Origin: Sycobia sp. Sy_11
Taxonomy: Eukaryota > Arthropoda > Insecta > Hymenoptera > Epichrysomallidae
Length of the DNA stretch: 64,000 bases
Reading direction: 5' to 3'
NCBI GenBank assembly: GCA_018907035.1
Contig: JACCIC010000223.1
Location: forward strand, 62,001 to 126,000
Each line of letters starts with the position of its first letter. The first letter of the stretch is position 1. Position numbers and translations under genes: made by a program. Under the pieces are notes generated by a model. The model saw only the letters and a program-made list of their open reading frames with translations. It did not search any database and was not told the DNA's origin. Below, piece by piece: positions 21,255 through 32,600 of the stretch.

Positions 21255-21665
21255 AAAACAAACTTTTCACAAAAGTAAAATAGTTAGGCGAGTTTGATTT
21301 ATTCTTATCATAGTAAGAATTTTAACCACATCTTCCCATGTATTTTAAAAAAAACTTTAATAATAATATTATGCTGTTAAAAAGTTCCAAGTATTAACAC
21401 AAAAATTATCTTATAATTAAATTCTAAATTAGTTCACTGATATAGGCAAGTATCCTACTGATTGTAATAAATTGGAAACATAATAATATGTGTTCCTAAC
21501 ATATTAAGAAATTTACTACTTATAAATCTTATATGTATTTTAGAAAACATTATATAAAATATTTTTCTTAATTCAGTATTTTATTAAGATAAAAATTCAT
21601 ACATAATAATATATGTAATTATATTGTAAATCTTTTCATAGTTACAAAAAAAATTTCATATACTT
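21255..21665 (+). repeat. Dispersed repeat R1, copy 2, proximal part
   Basis: Matches 59195-59625 (for example GTAAAATAGTTAGGCGAGTT and AACATAATAATATGTGTTCC). It breaks off near 21665 and resumes at about 22640. Confidence 0.65.
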
Positions 21666-21719
21666 TATTGAAGCATCGTGGACTGCCGTCAGCTTGAACA
21701 TAATAACCATATAACTTTC

Positions 21720-22560
21720 ACTTTTCTTTCGGTCGTTCTCTCTCTCTCTCTCTCTCGCTCTTTCGCTCCCTCTTTATCTCTCCTTCTCTCTTCTCTTCCT
21801 GTCTGTGCTTTATCAATAATTATTTATGAGCCCTAGAAGAATGCTTCGGCGTATACACGTGGTGGATATACGCGCGGACGTTGCCTCGTTTATGATCCAG
21901 AGTAAAAATACGCAGACTATCACATCTGTAGTTTGAGTCGAGTCTTATGCCGAGGCCTTCTCTCCCTCGTTCCCCTCTCTCAGCCGAATCTTGGTAAATA
22001 AATTTTGCCTTTTAGGAGGCACTTCATGTTAGAGCTCTGGCCGAAACAGTTGTAAAAGTCTTTAGTTCGTTATTTGTAAGTTACTTTGGCTACCGTTAGC
22101 CGTCTGGTCTATAAGCGTATCAGAGGGACAAGTTACAGGACCTTGTGGAGCTTCCATCCTAACTGGAATCTCCGAGAGAGCTTCCGGCGGCACATGTGCC
22201 CGCTGGCTGTTGTCTCGGTTAGGGTTGAATCCGTACCCAAGACGTTCGGACCGAAACTTTTCTTTCCCCCCCCCCCCTTGAACCTTATTCGCCGCAAGGC
22301 TGGTTGTAAATAACAGGAGTATTTCGTATAGTGTAGGAGTGAATGCTTGTATTAGCGACACGTGTATTTGTATTGGATGCATGTTGAATGAGAGTATTCA
22401 ATCGGATTAAATTGTTCAGTGATATAAGTAATAATTAACAGTTCATTTTTCATTGTGATATTATATTGTTATGTTAAATAAATGGCTTTTTCCTCCACCC
22501 TCACAGTAGAGGTTCTTTATGCCTTTTTTTCTTATGTTTTTACAGTAGAATAATAAAAAT
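21720..22560 (+). mobile_element. LTR-like insertion inside R1
   Basis: A (CT)n-rich and GC-richer block sits exactly in the gap of R1 copy 2. It holds AATAAA signals near 21999 and 22475 and a poly-C run at 22267, and ends near CTCCACCCTCACAGTAGAGG, similar to 8.63-8.66 kb. It looks like a solo LTR or other non-coding retroelement. Neither a target-site duplication nor TG/CA ends could be fixed by eye, so the bounds are approximate. Confidence 0.35.
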
Positions 22561-22639
22561 ATATGTATATAGTTACTTTCATCAATATAAAATATTTTCT
22601 GTACACCCGAAAATTCATTTCTTCCTATTTCGAACGAGA

Positions 22640-23070
22640 TCTGTCAGTTTTATACTAAACATACTTGAATAATATTTACCAATAATATTTTTCTAAGATC
22701 ATCCAAAATAGATTAATAACAAACAAAATAACTATATAAAAAATTATAAAAATAAATAAAAATAAATTATATAACGCAATAAACGTCTTTAAATAATGGA
22801 TCATGAAAACAAATGGTTAACTATATTTTATACACATCCCTTTAAATAATAGCTTGTTTAGTTTACACAAATATATTTAAAACTCTAAAAAATAATAATA
22901 AATAAATAGTTTTAATGGAAATACAGCTTAATAAAGTAATGAGATCATTTACCATTAGCCAATTTTATTTTCACATCATTTGGTCCACGCATGGACTCAT
23001 AAAAAAGAAGTTTTTAGGTTAACTGCTAATTTTTCTGATTGCTATATTTTTGGTTTTTATGAGTTTACGA
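22640..23070 (+). repeat. Dispersed repeat R1, copy 2, distal part
   Basis: Matches 59640-60130 with the SINE removed: CCAAAATAGATTAATAACAA, AATAATGGATCATGAAAACA, AATACAGCTTAATAAAGTAA. Confidence 0.65.
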
Positions 23071-23513
23071 GTCTAAATATCACTAAATTATCGTGTCATC
23101 TGTTCGAAATACAAACATAAGTATACATTCATATATTTTAGTAAAAGTGCATTTATTTGAATCTAACAAATAGGTTTTGAATACAAAAAATATATTTATT
23201 ATATCACACTTGATCAGCGATTGAAAAATTATAAATATTTCTTGACTTTTACTACTAAGAGTATTATATATACTTGAATTAAAAAATACTATATATATAT
23301 ATTTTTTTATTTTATTAAAAAAGTCTCTTTCCTTTGATATTATTTATTTGTGTATATATTGAATAGCTACTATATTAAAGCGTCTTAATATACTATATAT
23401 TAAAGCACCTCACTATACTATACATATGTCTTACTGCTGAACTATTGCTACCATTTGAAGGGTCTGACTGCTGGAAATTTTTGCTGTGTATCTATTATTA
23501 CTATATATTGGGT
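23071..23513. other. AT-rich stretch with no gene
   Basis: Very AT-rich, short TA runs, all frames closed. Confidence 0.5.
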
Positions 23514-24500
23514 GTACAAATTTCCGTTTCCGTAATTTTTTTTTAATGAAATAAGAATTTATTGTAAAAAAAGGTACAAATAATGTCATTCAAAATATCG
23601 CCCATCACTTTCTGCTACTTTTGACTTCTTTCAGGCAGCAAGTCTAATAAATTGCTCGTCTTTTGAGGCGATCCACGAATCGACCCATTTCTTCAATTTG
23701 TCGTAAGAAGTGATGTACTGCTCAGCCAGACCATGAGTCATCGACCGGAATAGGTGATAGTCTTAATAAGAAATGTCTGGTGAATACGGCGGGTGGGGTA
23801 AGACGTCCCAATTCAGTGCTTCTAACGATTCCTTTACGATTTTTGCAACATGTGGCCGAGCGTTGTCATGCTGAAAAATGACTTCATCGTGCCTTTTAGC
23901 ATATTGTGGATGTTTAATCTTCAATGCTCGGCTGTTTACATCAGCTGTTGTTGGTAACGTTCTCCAGTAACGGCTGGATTTTTTTGGAGTAGTTCGTAAT
24001 AGATTACTCCAAGCTGACCCCACCAAATGCACAGCATTAGCTTCTTGCCATGAATGTTTGGTTTGGTCATCGAAGTAGAGGCATGCTCGCACTTACCCCA
24101 TGACTTTATCGTGCCTTTTGGCATATAGTGGACATTTCATCTTCAATGATCGATTCAATTGCATCACCTGTTATTGGTAACATTCCTCGGTGACGGTTTG
24201 ATTAGGTTTAATAGTTCGTAATAGATTACTCGAAGTTGATGCCACCAAATGCACAGCATTAGCTGCAAGTCATCATACAGTTTGGGCCTTCCACTTCGTG
24301 TTTTGTCCTCCACGTTAAAATCACCACTTTTAAATTTTTGGAACCTCTGTCGACAACTTCTCTCACTCAAATTAACATAACCATATGCTTCTATGAGTAG
24401 CCGATGTGCTTTAGCTGCAGATTGCTTTAAATGAATGAAGTAAATTAACAAATCCCGCAAATGACACATACTTGGCTCAAAACTTGACATCTTAACACGA
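23514..24500 (-). pseudogene. Mariner M4, mauritiana-like, with internal duplication
   Basis: Minus-strand transposase in several frames with recognisable order. The N-terminus MSSFEPSMCHLRDLLIYF and helix-turn-helix segment FQKFKSGDFNVEDKTRSGRP lie at 24290-24490. FQHDNARPHVAKIVKESLEA holds the second catalytic Asp. Then PHPPYSPDISY is followed by a stop just before DYHLFRSMTHGLA, the third Asp. A segment of about 200 bp, running from LMLCIWW back to the region before FQHDN, occurs twice (23877-24040 and 24100-24270), an internal tandem duplication. The left end at GGGTGTACAAATTTCCGTTT looks like a TIR; its partner is not found. Similar in style to the intact copy at 61.2 kb. Confidence 0.75.
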
Positions 24501-24859
24501 TGAAAACTAAGTGACGCTAGTAAAAAGTTAGAAGTATTAAAATGTTATACTATTTCCAGATGTCAAAATATACTATACGACTTTTTGCAGCTGACAAGTG
24601 TTTTGGACTATTTTCTATAGTCACACACGGAGTTTTATATTAAAAACTGCTTTTTAACCAATAATTCCAGCGGGAAACGATTCTTTACGTAATAAATAGT
24701 AAATATGTTTTGGAAAATTATCTATAAAAAAGTGATAATTTTTTTCATTGATTGAAATTTGAAAATCTCAATTTAGAAGTAAAAAGTGTAGCGGTCGCAT
24801 CATGCCGGTGGTTCTCAAACCCGCCTTCGTGGCGCTACCGCGCTACCGATTATAGGAAA

Positions 24860-26500
24860 ACCTAAGGGTACCGTAGGTACATATATTTTATAAATTTCAG
24901 CTTAATCCATGCAATATAAAAAATGTATTTATGATAACTAAATATTATTGTAGTTTTCGTTGAGGAACTCTATAAAATAAGTATAAAAATCTAATATATT
25001 AATCCTCAGAGTAATTAAAAAATTTAAGAACACATGACGTACATAAGGACCCCCAAAAATATAAAAATTCTTCATCGATTCAAAAGTTTTTGAAAATCAT
25101 TATTCTACAATTGATAGTATAATGAAAACAGAAAAGTTTTTCGATAAACTAATCTTTAAAAATGAATTTCAAAAGCGATTTATGTAATATTATGTATTTG
25201 ACAAAATCAAGGAGGGAGTTTCTTTTCAATAAAATTCTTGGAAAATCTAATTGTAGAGATAAAATTTATTTGCTTTTTATATAGCTTGTTCTGCACACTT
25301 TTAATCCTTCTTGATGTAGTGACAGTGGCAATTTTTTAGAAAATGTTTATAATTTTTTTATTGTACATGTTCATTTGTATCTCTATTCTCATAGTCTATT
25401 CTGTACGTATAAATTATGGACATCTTTTTATATGTTTGCTTGAAAAATTTTTCTTCGTAAATACAACATGAATTTTAAAAACGTCATAGATTTACTCTAA
25501 AATTTTATACTTTAAATTGATTTATTTGAAGTATATTTATCGCATATAATTCGAACATATTTAGTTAGACGTTACGCCTTACTCCGTAATTTAATTTGAA
25601 AGTGAATTAAGAACAATTGCATTGCTAATATTTTTAAACATTCATAATTTAATTGTTGAAATAACTATAAAATGTCCGCCTTTCAACTGAAATCGATTTG
25701 AAAAAAGCTATTTTAATCTAGTATTCTAATCTACAAAATTTACTTTTAAGAATGATATATTAGATCAGAAGTTATCAAATATTTTCAAAATATGTACGTT
25801 TTGTAGCGCGCGTCGCAAGCTACACTTCCGCTTCTCGCACTATTAGACAAATTCACCTTACAAGTGATGAATTTAGTGAATTAAAAACATCTATTGATAT
25901 TTAATCTTCAGAATATCGCCTGTGTTCTTCATTCGATTATCTCAAAAATAATATTTGATAAAAACGTTGTGTCTACGTTCGATCAACAGTTATTAAATAT
26001 GTAAGCACGCAGTACGCTGAATCTATGTTAAAATTTCTCAGCTGCTTATATATATTTTCCAATTACAATATTTATTATATTAGATGACGGTTTTGATGGG
26101 TTTATTGATTAGGCTTATGAGTAGGATGATTAAAAGGTTTTCTTAATTCTCAAAATTGGTTGAGCCTATCACTTGCAATTGCAGCAAAGTTGATATTTCT
26201 ATTACTGGAAAATTGAGAACTGTAGCGTTGGTCACTGAATAGCACGCTTTACTTTTTAAAACTGAACTACGTAGATGAAAGAATACAGAGCCCAATCATA
26301 TTTTTCGTAATCTATTTCAGTTTGGTGCGGCCATGGTGCATTTATTTAACAATTTAATTATTTCTACTTTTAAGTTTTTAAGTATAAACATTTTTTTTAA
26401 ATTCGCTTTCAAAGATTACATAACGAAGTATATAAATAAACAAATAGATGCCATTAATATAATAGTATAGTTTGAGACAATTTATTTCAAGTACGAAAGT
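24860..26500 (+). mobile_element. Deleted relative of the Mutator-type element at 34.6-38.1 kb
   Basis: From 24880 to about 26070 this matches the complement of 36690-38100 (TACATATATTTTATAAATTT, ATCTTCAGAATATCGCCTGT, AAATGTCCGCCTTTC). Then 26110-26250 matches the complement of 34985-35110. It thus lacks exactly the part that holds transposase sequence in the larger copy. Its own two ends are related as inverted repeats: 25660-25720 against the complement of 26290-26350, both with a TGTCCGC/GGCCGC plus AACTGAAAT core. No ORF. Confidence 0.6.
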
Positions 26501-26504
26501 TTTA

Positions 26505-27190
26505 GAGTAAATTTACCAGCTTTCTCAAAATGTGTGGATATGTTCGAAAAATAATTTTTTCATCCAAATCCGAAACTAGGCATTCCTTATTTTTATGTAG
26601 GGTAACTGTAAAAAATTCATATGATTTGAACATATCGAGTTATTTTCACGAAATATATGCACGGTATCCCAGATAAAACTGCTCATATTAGTGGAATGGT
26701 ATTACGAAGGAAAAGTTATATGTAAATATTAAATTTATTTAATCAATTATTAATAGTTTTTGTAGCAGAGAGCAATTTTTGTGAGCCAATGACGGTTTTC
26801 AGAAGTGGATCAATACCCGTGAGCGAGGAAGAAGCAGATAAAAGAAAGGGAAACGAGGCGAAGTCGAGCGAATATGACCAAGACAAGTAGTTATTATTTT
26901 TCCTGCCCATTGGCAACGCTCTCGTAACTGCTTGGATATACGAGCGCGCTGACGAAGCGAGGTTCACACGTCTTGTGAATAAAGATTATCTTCATTCGTT
27001 TACAACGGCTCTTTTCCATATTTTTTGTCATGCAAACCTTTTTTCTAACAGCTGACTTAACTGTATTGGAAATAATGAAGAAAAGATGGTTGTTTCCTCT
27101 TGACCCATGAGAAAATTGATATAGTCACTGGCGCGGATGAATTGATTGCTAGCGCACACGTGTGTATTATAAATATAAATGTGTAACTGT
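26505..27190 (+). repeat. Inverted repeat arm A (left of the Gypsy element)
   Basis: Matches the complement of 31330-31860: AAAATGTGTGGATATGTTC, GAGTTATTTTCACGAAATAT, CCTGCCCATTGGCAACGCTC, TGGCGCGGATGAA. About 190 bp at 26955-27143 is extra in this arm. The arm runs right up to the terminal repeat of the enclosed Gypsy element. Confidence 0.6.
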
Positions 27191-27344
27191 ATTTTCGAAA
27201 TGCTACAAAGATTGAAAAACATAGCCTTTATTACAGATTTTCCCCTGATCTTCGGCGCGTTGCTGTCTGTCGCATAATGATACTCTCTCAACATACGCAT
27301 TCATCTCATCATATCATACATTATACCAAATCTTGTCTCTAACA
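27190..27344 (-). repeat. Gypsy LTR, 3' copy, shortened
   Basis: Direct match to 31075-31329: on the minus strand it begins TGTTAGAGACAAGATT and contains TGTATGATATGATGAGA and a run ending TTTGTAGCA. It is about 100 bp shorter than the other copy, through internal loss. Confidence 0.6.
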
Positions 27345-27867
27345 CTAGGCCATCCTGAAAATAATTGTTTGAGCTCCAACAGTGTGGATTTTTTAGTTAC
27401 TTGTCTATAATTTAAACATCCGTACGTTCGTTTCCATTTGTTACATTATTTTTATATAATCGATTATTCTAACTTTTATACGTTATGTTAGTAAACAACG
27501 TAGTAGTGCGGTACCTTCCGCACGCGTTGACTTTTCATTACCGCAATTTCGTTTTCTTTATTTTTATTTAAATTGGTTACATTATTTTCGCTTACCTGAC
27601 AATTAGTTTGAGAGATATATAGATCTGGTTAATTTAGCATTTCTAGCGTTGTTTTTTTTTCTCTCTTGTTCAATTTTTATAGTATGACCTGTCCAGATTT
27701 TTATTTGACTAACGTACGTTGTTGTTCGTGAGCCTACATTGGAACTTGATAACCTTTTTATTCTAGAGGTATCAGAAGATAAAACCTGAATTATTACCAT
27801 CGGACCTCTAAATTTAGACTATAGCATACGCGAGTCTTTTGTTGCATTTGAATTTTTTTTATATATA
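27345..27867 (-). pseudogene. Gypsy integrase C-terminal (GPY/F-like) end
   Basis: The minus-strand frame 27603-27800 reads MVIIQVLSSDTSRIKRLSSS and TYVSQIKIWTGH, resembling the C-terminal GPY/F module that ends Gypsy pol and aids target choice. It is the downstream continuation of the integrase pieces at 28.97-29.77 kb, from which it is cut off by the mariner at 27868-28966. The ~250 bp between it and the 3' LTR is non-coding. Confidence 0.55.
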
Positions 27868-28966
27868 CGAGGTCAGACAATTAAGTAATACGACCAAATG
27901 AAAAAGTCGTGTATATTTAAAAATTAAGGTACATTGCTGCGATCCTCTTCGAAGTAGTCCCCTTCCGCATCTATACACTTATTTTAGCGAGTTTTCCATT
28001 TTTCGTAACAATTCTAGAATACTTCTTCTGAGAACTCTCTGAGTATCCTCGTCATAGATTCTTGAATGTCTTCAACGGAGTCCAAATGTCGAGCTTTGAC
28101 GAATTTTTCAAATGGGAAAATAGGAAAAAGTTGCAAGGTGACGTATCCAGTGAATAAGGCGGTTGTGATAACGATGCGATACCTTTAGACGCCAAAAACT
28201 GAGAGACACTGAATGTACTGTGACAGGGAGCATTGTTGTGATATAAAACCCAAGTCTCTGGACGCACTCTGTACGTCCTTTTTCGTAATTTTTCGAGTAT
28301 ATTGCGATAGAATACTAGATTTACGATTTTTCCAAGTGATACAAACTCTTTGTGAACCACCCCTTTGCTGTTGAAGAATCAAATGAATATGGTTTTCACT
28401 TTGGACTTGCTCATTCTCGCCTTGTTTGGCCTTGTGCTCGAGGGTACAGCCACTCTTGGCTTTTTTGTTTCCCGATTAATATTCAACTAGTCAGTCAACA
28501 TTCGAATGGTTAGTCGCCGGTCTTCACGAACAAAGGCACGGACGCGCTACGCATTCGCATCGGTTCGCACATGAATGGGTCTTTCGCTCCGCGCTTTGTC
28601 TTTGACCCTTTCACGACCTTTTTTGAAATCGACATGCCACCGAAACACCTGAGTACGACTCAGAACATCATTAGCATGCACTTTAAGATCTTTTTCATAA
28701 GTTTCTGTTGCAGTTTTGCCGAGTTTCGCACAAAATTTTATCGTGCACCGTTGCTCTGAATTTCTCGGTTCCATTTTCGTGACATGCACTACCCGCGCGT
28801 GGTTAGAAAACACTAAACAGCTGGCGAAAAAATGATCGCACAAGGGTCGTCAAGGTTTCAATTGAGGGAATAAAGATCTACTATTACGGTGGAGGACTTA
28901 CAGATTCGTAGTGTTACCACAGGCCGAGAAATAAAATCGGTCGTATTAGATAATTGTCTGATCTCG
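27868..28966 (-). mobile_element. Mariner-like element M5 inserted in Gypsy pol
   Basis: Terminal inverted repeats CGAGGTCAGACAATTAAGTA (left) and the complement of TTAGATAATTGTCTGATCTC (right), flanked by TA at 27866-27867 and 28967-28968. At 1099 bp it is slightly short for the family. It separates the integrase core from its C-terminal end in the surrounding Gypsy copy, so it is younger than that copy. Confidence 0.8.
28052..28775 (-). pseudogene. Mariner transposase pseudogene (M5)
   Basis: The N-terminal frame (start near 28771) reads MEPRNSEQRCTIKFCAKLGK then LSRTQVFRWHVDFKKGRERV, a mariner helix-turn-helix region. The C-terminal frame 28052-28360 reads LYHNNAPCHSTFSVSQFLAS and QPPYSLDTSPCNFFLFSHLK. 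At both visible catalytic sites the Asp has become Asn (HNN for HDN, CNFF for CDFF). The middle, including the first Asp, is largely deleted. This copy is inactive by three independent criteria. Confidence 0.75.
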
Positions 28967-28967
28967 T

Positions 28968-29790
28968 ACAATATCACCGGGATTATAGTTGATATTGTTC
29001 ATACGGTTCTTATATCGGTGGATTACATTGTTCACATTCTATTGTTAAGTTACGCCTTACACCATCCTCATGTCGGATTAAGTAGCCATTAATGCCTTGA
29101 ACGGGGGAGTTCCACCGCGATTAGTGTCGTCCCATTAAATCGTTTTACTAGTCGATTTATCTGGGAATGTCTATTTGAATTAAGGGTATGCTTTATACCA
29201 TTTTTTTCGCAAAATTTCGAGAATAGATCGGACGCGAATGCAGTTCCCCGATCAGTGACTATTAGTATCGCCTCACTGAATGATCTTATAAATAGTACAA
29301 TTTTCTAATTGTTGTAACTGATTTGAAATCTTTCAGCGCGTACAATTGAATGAATTTCGTCGAATTGTCGATTACAGCTAACACGCATGGATCATCTCGG
29401 AGGTTTGCTTCCCGGGAGGTATCGAATGCACTTCTCCCTCACCCATTCCTCCTCTTACTTTTTGCTAGTATGCATTCAATACAGTTTTTTATATGAAATC
29501 TTATATAGCTACGCATTTGTTAAAAATAGTTTTACTTTTGTACGCGTGATAGCATTTTCTGTAACCCGAAGTGGCTTGAGCAATCATAGTATCGCACTGC
29601 TATTGATTTCATCATTTCCTCAAATACTACGAGTACGTGACGTTCATTTTCATCCACAACTACATTTTTATAAAATAACCCATCAATTAGCGCGCAATTT
29701 TCTTTTGCAGCATGATCTCCTAATGCTCTATTTTTCGCATCTTTTTCGAGTATATTAATTTTCATCAATATCTTTTCATCTTTTCTTTGA
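28968..29790 (-). pseudogene. Gypsy integrase zinc-binding domain and core, broken
   Basis: Minus-strand frame 29532-29768 shows the H2C2-type region leading into integrase: NERHVLVVFEEMMKSIAVRY then DCSSHFGLQKMLSRVQ. Downstream in broken frames come CIECILAKSKR, VIDNST-type and TDRGTAF-type core segments (around 29.2-29.45 kb, with frameshifts). Integrase joins cDNA to the chromosome. The mariner M5 cuts off the rest. Part of the minus-strand Gypsy element bounded by LTRs at 27190-27344 and 31075-31329. Confidence 0.7.
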
Positions 29791-29804
29791 AATACTAATA
29801 TTTC

Positions 29805-30012
29805 TTCTTAAATTAATAAATATTTCTATTGGTCCTACAGTCCAATTAAATAAATTAAAATGAATACGTAATAATATCAATATATATTTACATGAATACT
29901 AATACATATGAGTATATAACTTGTTTACTCATATACAAGTTGTGTTGTCCTTGTTTAAAATCACCCCCGTAGACTAATCTGAAATAAAAGTATCTTAGCT
30001 GAAAAAAGAAAA
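29805..30012 (-). repeat. Penelope pLTR fragment inside the Gypsy element
   Basis: TTTCTATTGGTCCTACAGTC and ATCACCCCCGTAGACTAATC match the pLTR tails at 14.88-15.05 and 60.66-60.84 kb in the same (minus) orientation. It stands where protease, RT and RNase H of the Gypsy element should be. Confidence 0.7.
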
Positions 30013-30019
30013 AAAAAGG

Positions 30020-30900
30020 CATGTGGGAAGATTAATAAGACGAAGCATGTTGCGATACAGTTTGTGGCATCTGCCCCTACTGATAAGACACTTGCCTGCT
30101 ATTGCCTTCGTTCTTTTCAGGTTCTCTCAATATGTTGAAAGGATACAATATCCTGGTATATTGTTCGATATCAACATATTGTTGCATTAGCACATATTGT
30201 CCCAGAATTTTGAACCACAGCCGTGACAGAATTTCTCGCTTTGTTTCCTCTATGTCGCGATCTAAATTCTTGCACAATAACACCTTGTCGTGTAAATATT
30301 CGGCCGTTGCCACGTGTGCTCCTTGCGTGATTGTGATCATCGCCTGAAATTTTTGGACGGTTCCTCTAGTTACCATAAATAGTTTCTTGACGTTCTAGTG
30401 AAACGATATGTAGTCACCAATTTCGGAGACTTTCGATATGAACCACTTGTGTGCTGCGTCGGTAAGGTGAGATTTTTCTGTATTGTACGCCTCTTGATCA
30501 GGCCATTGGTACGTATCCTTTTCATTCTACATCTCTGAGTCATGCTACTACTTGATCTGGAATCGCATTGTCGCTAAAATTTCCTATGGTGTTTCTCATA
30601 TGTGGCAAGATGCTGTACACTGCTGGCCTATGGCCTATCGGTCATTTGGCTTTCAAGAAATTGCTTCATTATGTGAACAAGTTGTTCAATTTATCGACTG
30701 CCGCTGCTACCAGATGGGCTTGATGATATCATTTTCTCCTCGATTATTTGTCGTTGATCACGTTGCTCATTATTTTCTTGCCGCGATTTTTGCAACTTAC
30801 CTTGCATATGTTGTAGTTACTGCTTCAATATTTCTTTCGTCTGCTCAATCATCTTCTCACTGTTTGAATACTATCGAATAAATATCACTTTTCAAATATC
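30020..30900 (-). pseudogene. Gypsy gag pseudogene
   Basis: Minus-strand gag-like sequence. The frame 30077-30376 reads MVTRGTVQKFQAMITITQGA, then HVATAEYLHDKVLLCKNLDR and DIEETKREILSRLW, typical of the capsid region of Gypsy gag, which assembles the particle. Upstream (30.38-30.90 kb) are broken frames with a W-F-E-type pattern and a Gln-rich N-terminus. No zinc knuckle is left before the Penelope fragment at 30.01 kb. Lies between the 5' LTR (31075-31329) and pol remnants, in correct gag-pol order. Confidence 0.6.
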
Positions 30901-31074
30901 AGTCTTATCCCACTTCTGAATGGATCGAGGCGATTGTCAGAATTAATGAGCACAATCAAAAACACTCAATATTTTATAATGCAAAACAAAAAACTAGATT
31001 TAAATAATGTTTCTATAATGTGCCAATACAAATACTGATGCCGATCACTACTAATACATTTTTAGTTTTGCGTA

Positions 31075-31329
31075 ATTTGAAATGCTACAAATATCTGCAC
31101 ACCCAGGCCTCGATCTTCACTATATCATCACTATCAACATTCAGTCTGTTACTGACATTTTATTCTTTTATATCCTCGGATACTCTCAATCTATCATAAC
31201 CTATGCTCAGACTAGTTATAGATTTTCTCCTGATATTCGGCGTGCTACTGCCTGTTGCATAACAGTACTCTCTCAATATATGCATTCGTCTCATCATATC
31301 ATACATTGCGCCGAATCTTGTCTCTAACA
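31075..31329 (-). repeat. Gypsy LTR, 5' copy
   Basis: Begins on the minus strand TGTTAGAGACAAGATTCGGC at 31329 and ends near TTTGTAGCA at about 31080. It is direct to 27190-27344. TG/CA ends fit an LTR of about 250 bp. Confidence 0.6.
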
Positions 31330-31860
31330 TATTTTACAATCTGTATAACATTGCGAGCGTTGTACATATGCGTTCGCGGTCAGTTCATCCGCGCCAACGC
31401 GCACGTATATCCGAACAGTTACGTGAGCGTTGGCAATGGGCAGGAAAAATAAAAACTGCTGTCATTTACCGTGTTCATTCGACTTCGCCTCGTTTCTCTT
31501 CGCTTGATATCCTTCTTCCTCGTTCACGGGCAATGACCCATTTTCTTAGCTCTTGATTGACTCACAGACATTTACCTGTACTGCAAAAACTATTAAATAT
31601 TAACCTAAATGAATCTTAATATTTACACATAACTTTTCCTTTCCAAAACTATGCCGTTGATATGAGCAGTTATATCTGGGACATCGTTTATATATATTTC
31701 GTGAAAATAACTCGATACTTTCAAATCGTATAAATTTTTTACAGTTACCCTATATAAAAATAATGAAGACCTAATTTAGGATTTGGATGAAAAAATTGTT
31801 ATTTGAACATATCCACACATTTTGAAAATGTTGGTAAATTTACTCGAGATGACTCCTACG
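31330..31860 (-). repeat. Inverted repeat arm A' (right of the Gypsy element)
   Basis: The complement matches arm A at 26505-27190. It starts at the very end of the Gypsy LTR and stops at the S60 satellite word GACTCCTAC near 31849. Confidence 0.6.
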
Positions 31861-32600
31861 GAGAATATCATGTTCGGACCATAGAATATGGCTTGTGTTT
31901 AGGGTGGACTCGCGTGTTGACTACCGGCATTTTTCCCGCGTGAACGATGTTGTACAAGATCTCTTCATTCTTATACTCTCCTCCTTCGCGGCTCCTCACC
32001 GTTCAGTTTTACATGTGCAGGCAGTCTGCCTTCAACACATGTCGAGACGTGCGGCGAGAGAGGCGAACGCAACACCGCTCTTACGAAGATTTTTCCTCCT
32101 CTCTTTTCTCCCACTTTCCGGCGCCACGAACGCAGACGGCACGTCTACAACGCTCGCGCTGCCTACGGGAGTGTAGTTTATTCATTTGAGGCCCAATCTC
32201 GCTCTCCCCCTCTCCCCTTCCTCCCTAGGGCTCTTACTTCTCAGAATTACATACATAGACGGCACTTCTTCAATGCATGAAGGTTCGCCGGGAAAGGAGG
32301 ATGAGAAACAGAGAAAAAGAGAGAGAGAGCAAGAAGTTTCAAGCTAATTTTTACAGGCTAAGGCTTCCTCTGGGCTGCTTCCTGGTTTCACAATTTTCTT
32401 TTAACGCATCATTCTCGCTTTCATAATATTTCACATTTCTCACATTTTTTATAATATACACACAATAGCTTGTAACGACTCCTACTAGGAGTTTGGGTGT
32501 TCGGATAATAGAATACTAATCTCTCTATAGAAATCGCCCCATCATACTTTGACATCATCTTCTACCGTTCAAACACATAGCTCCTCGTAGAAGACGTATA
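31849..32600. repeat. S60 satellite split by a ~590-bp GC-richer segment
   Basis: GACTCCTACGGAGA (31852) and GACTCCTACTAGGAG (32481), each followed by TGTTCGGA..ATAGAATA, mark two S60-type boundaries. The segment between (31.89-32.48 kb) is GC-richer, pyrimidine- and GAGA-rich, and has no identifiable gene. After it come normal S60 words (CCCCATCATACTTTGACATC). Confidence 0.5.
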
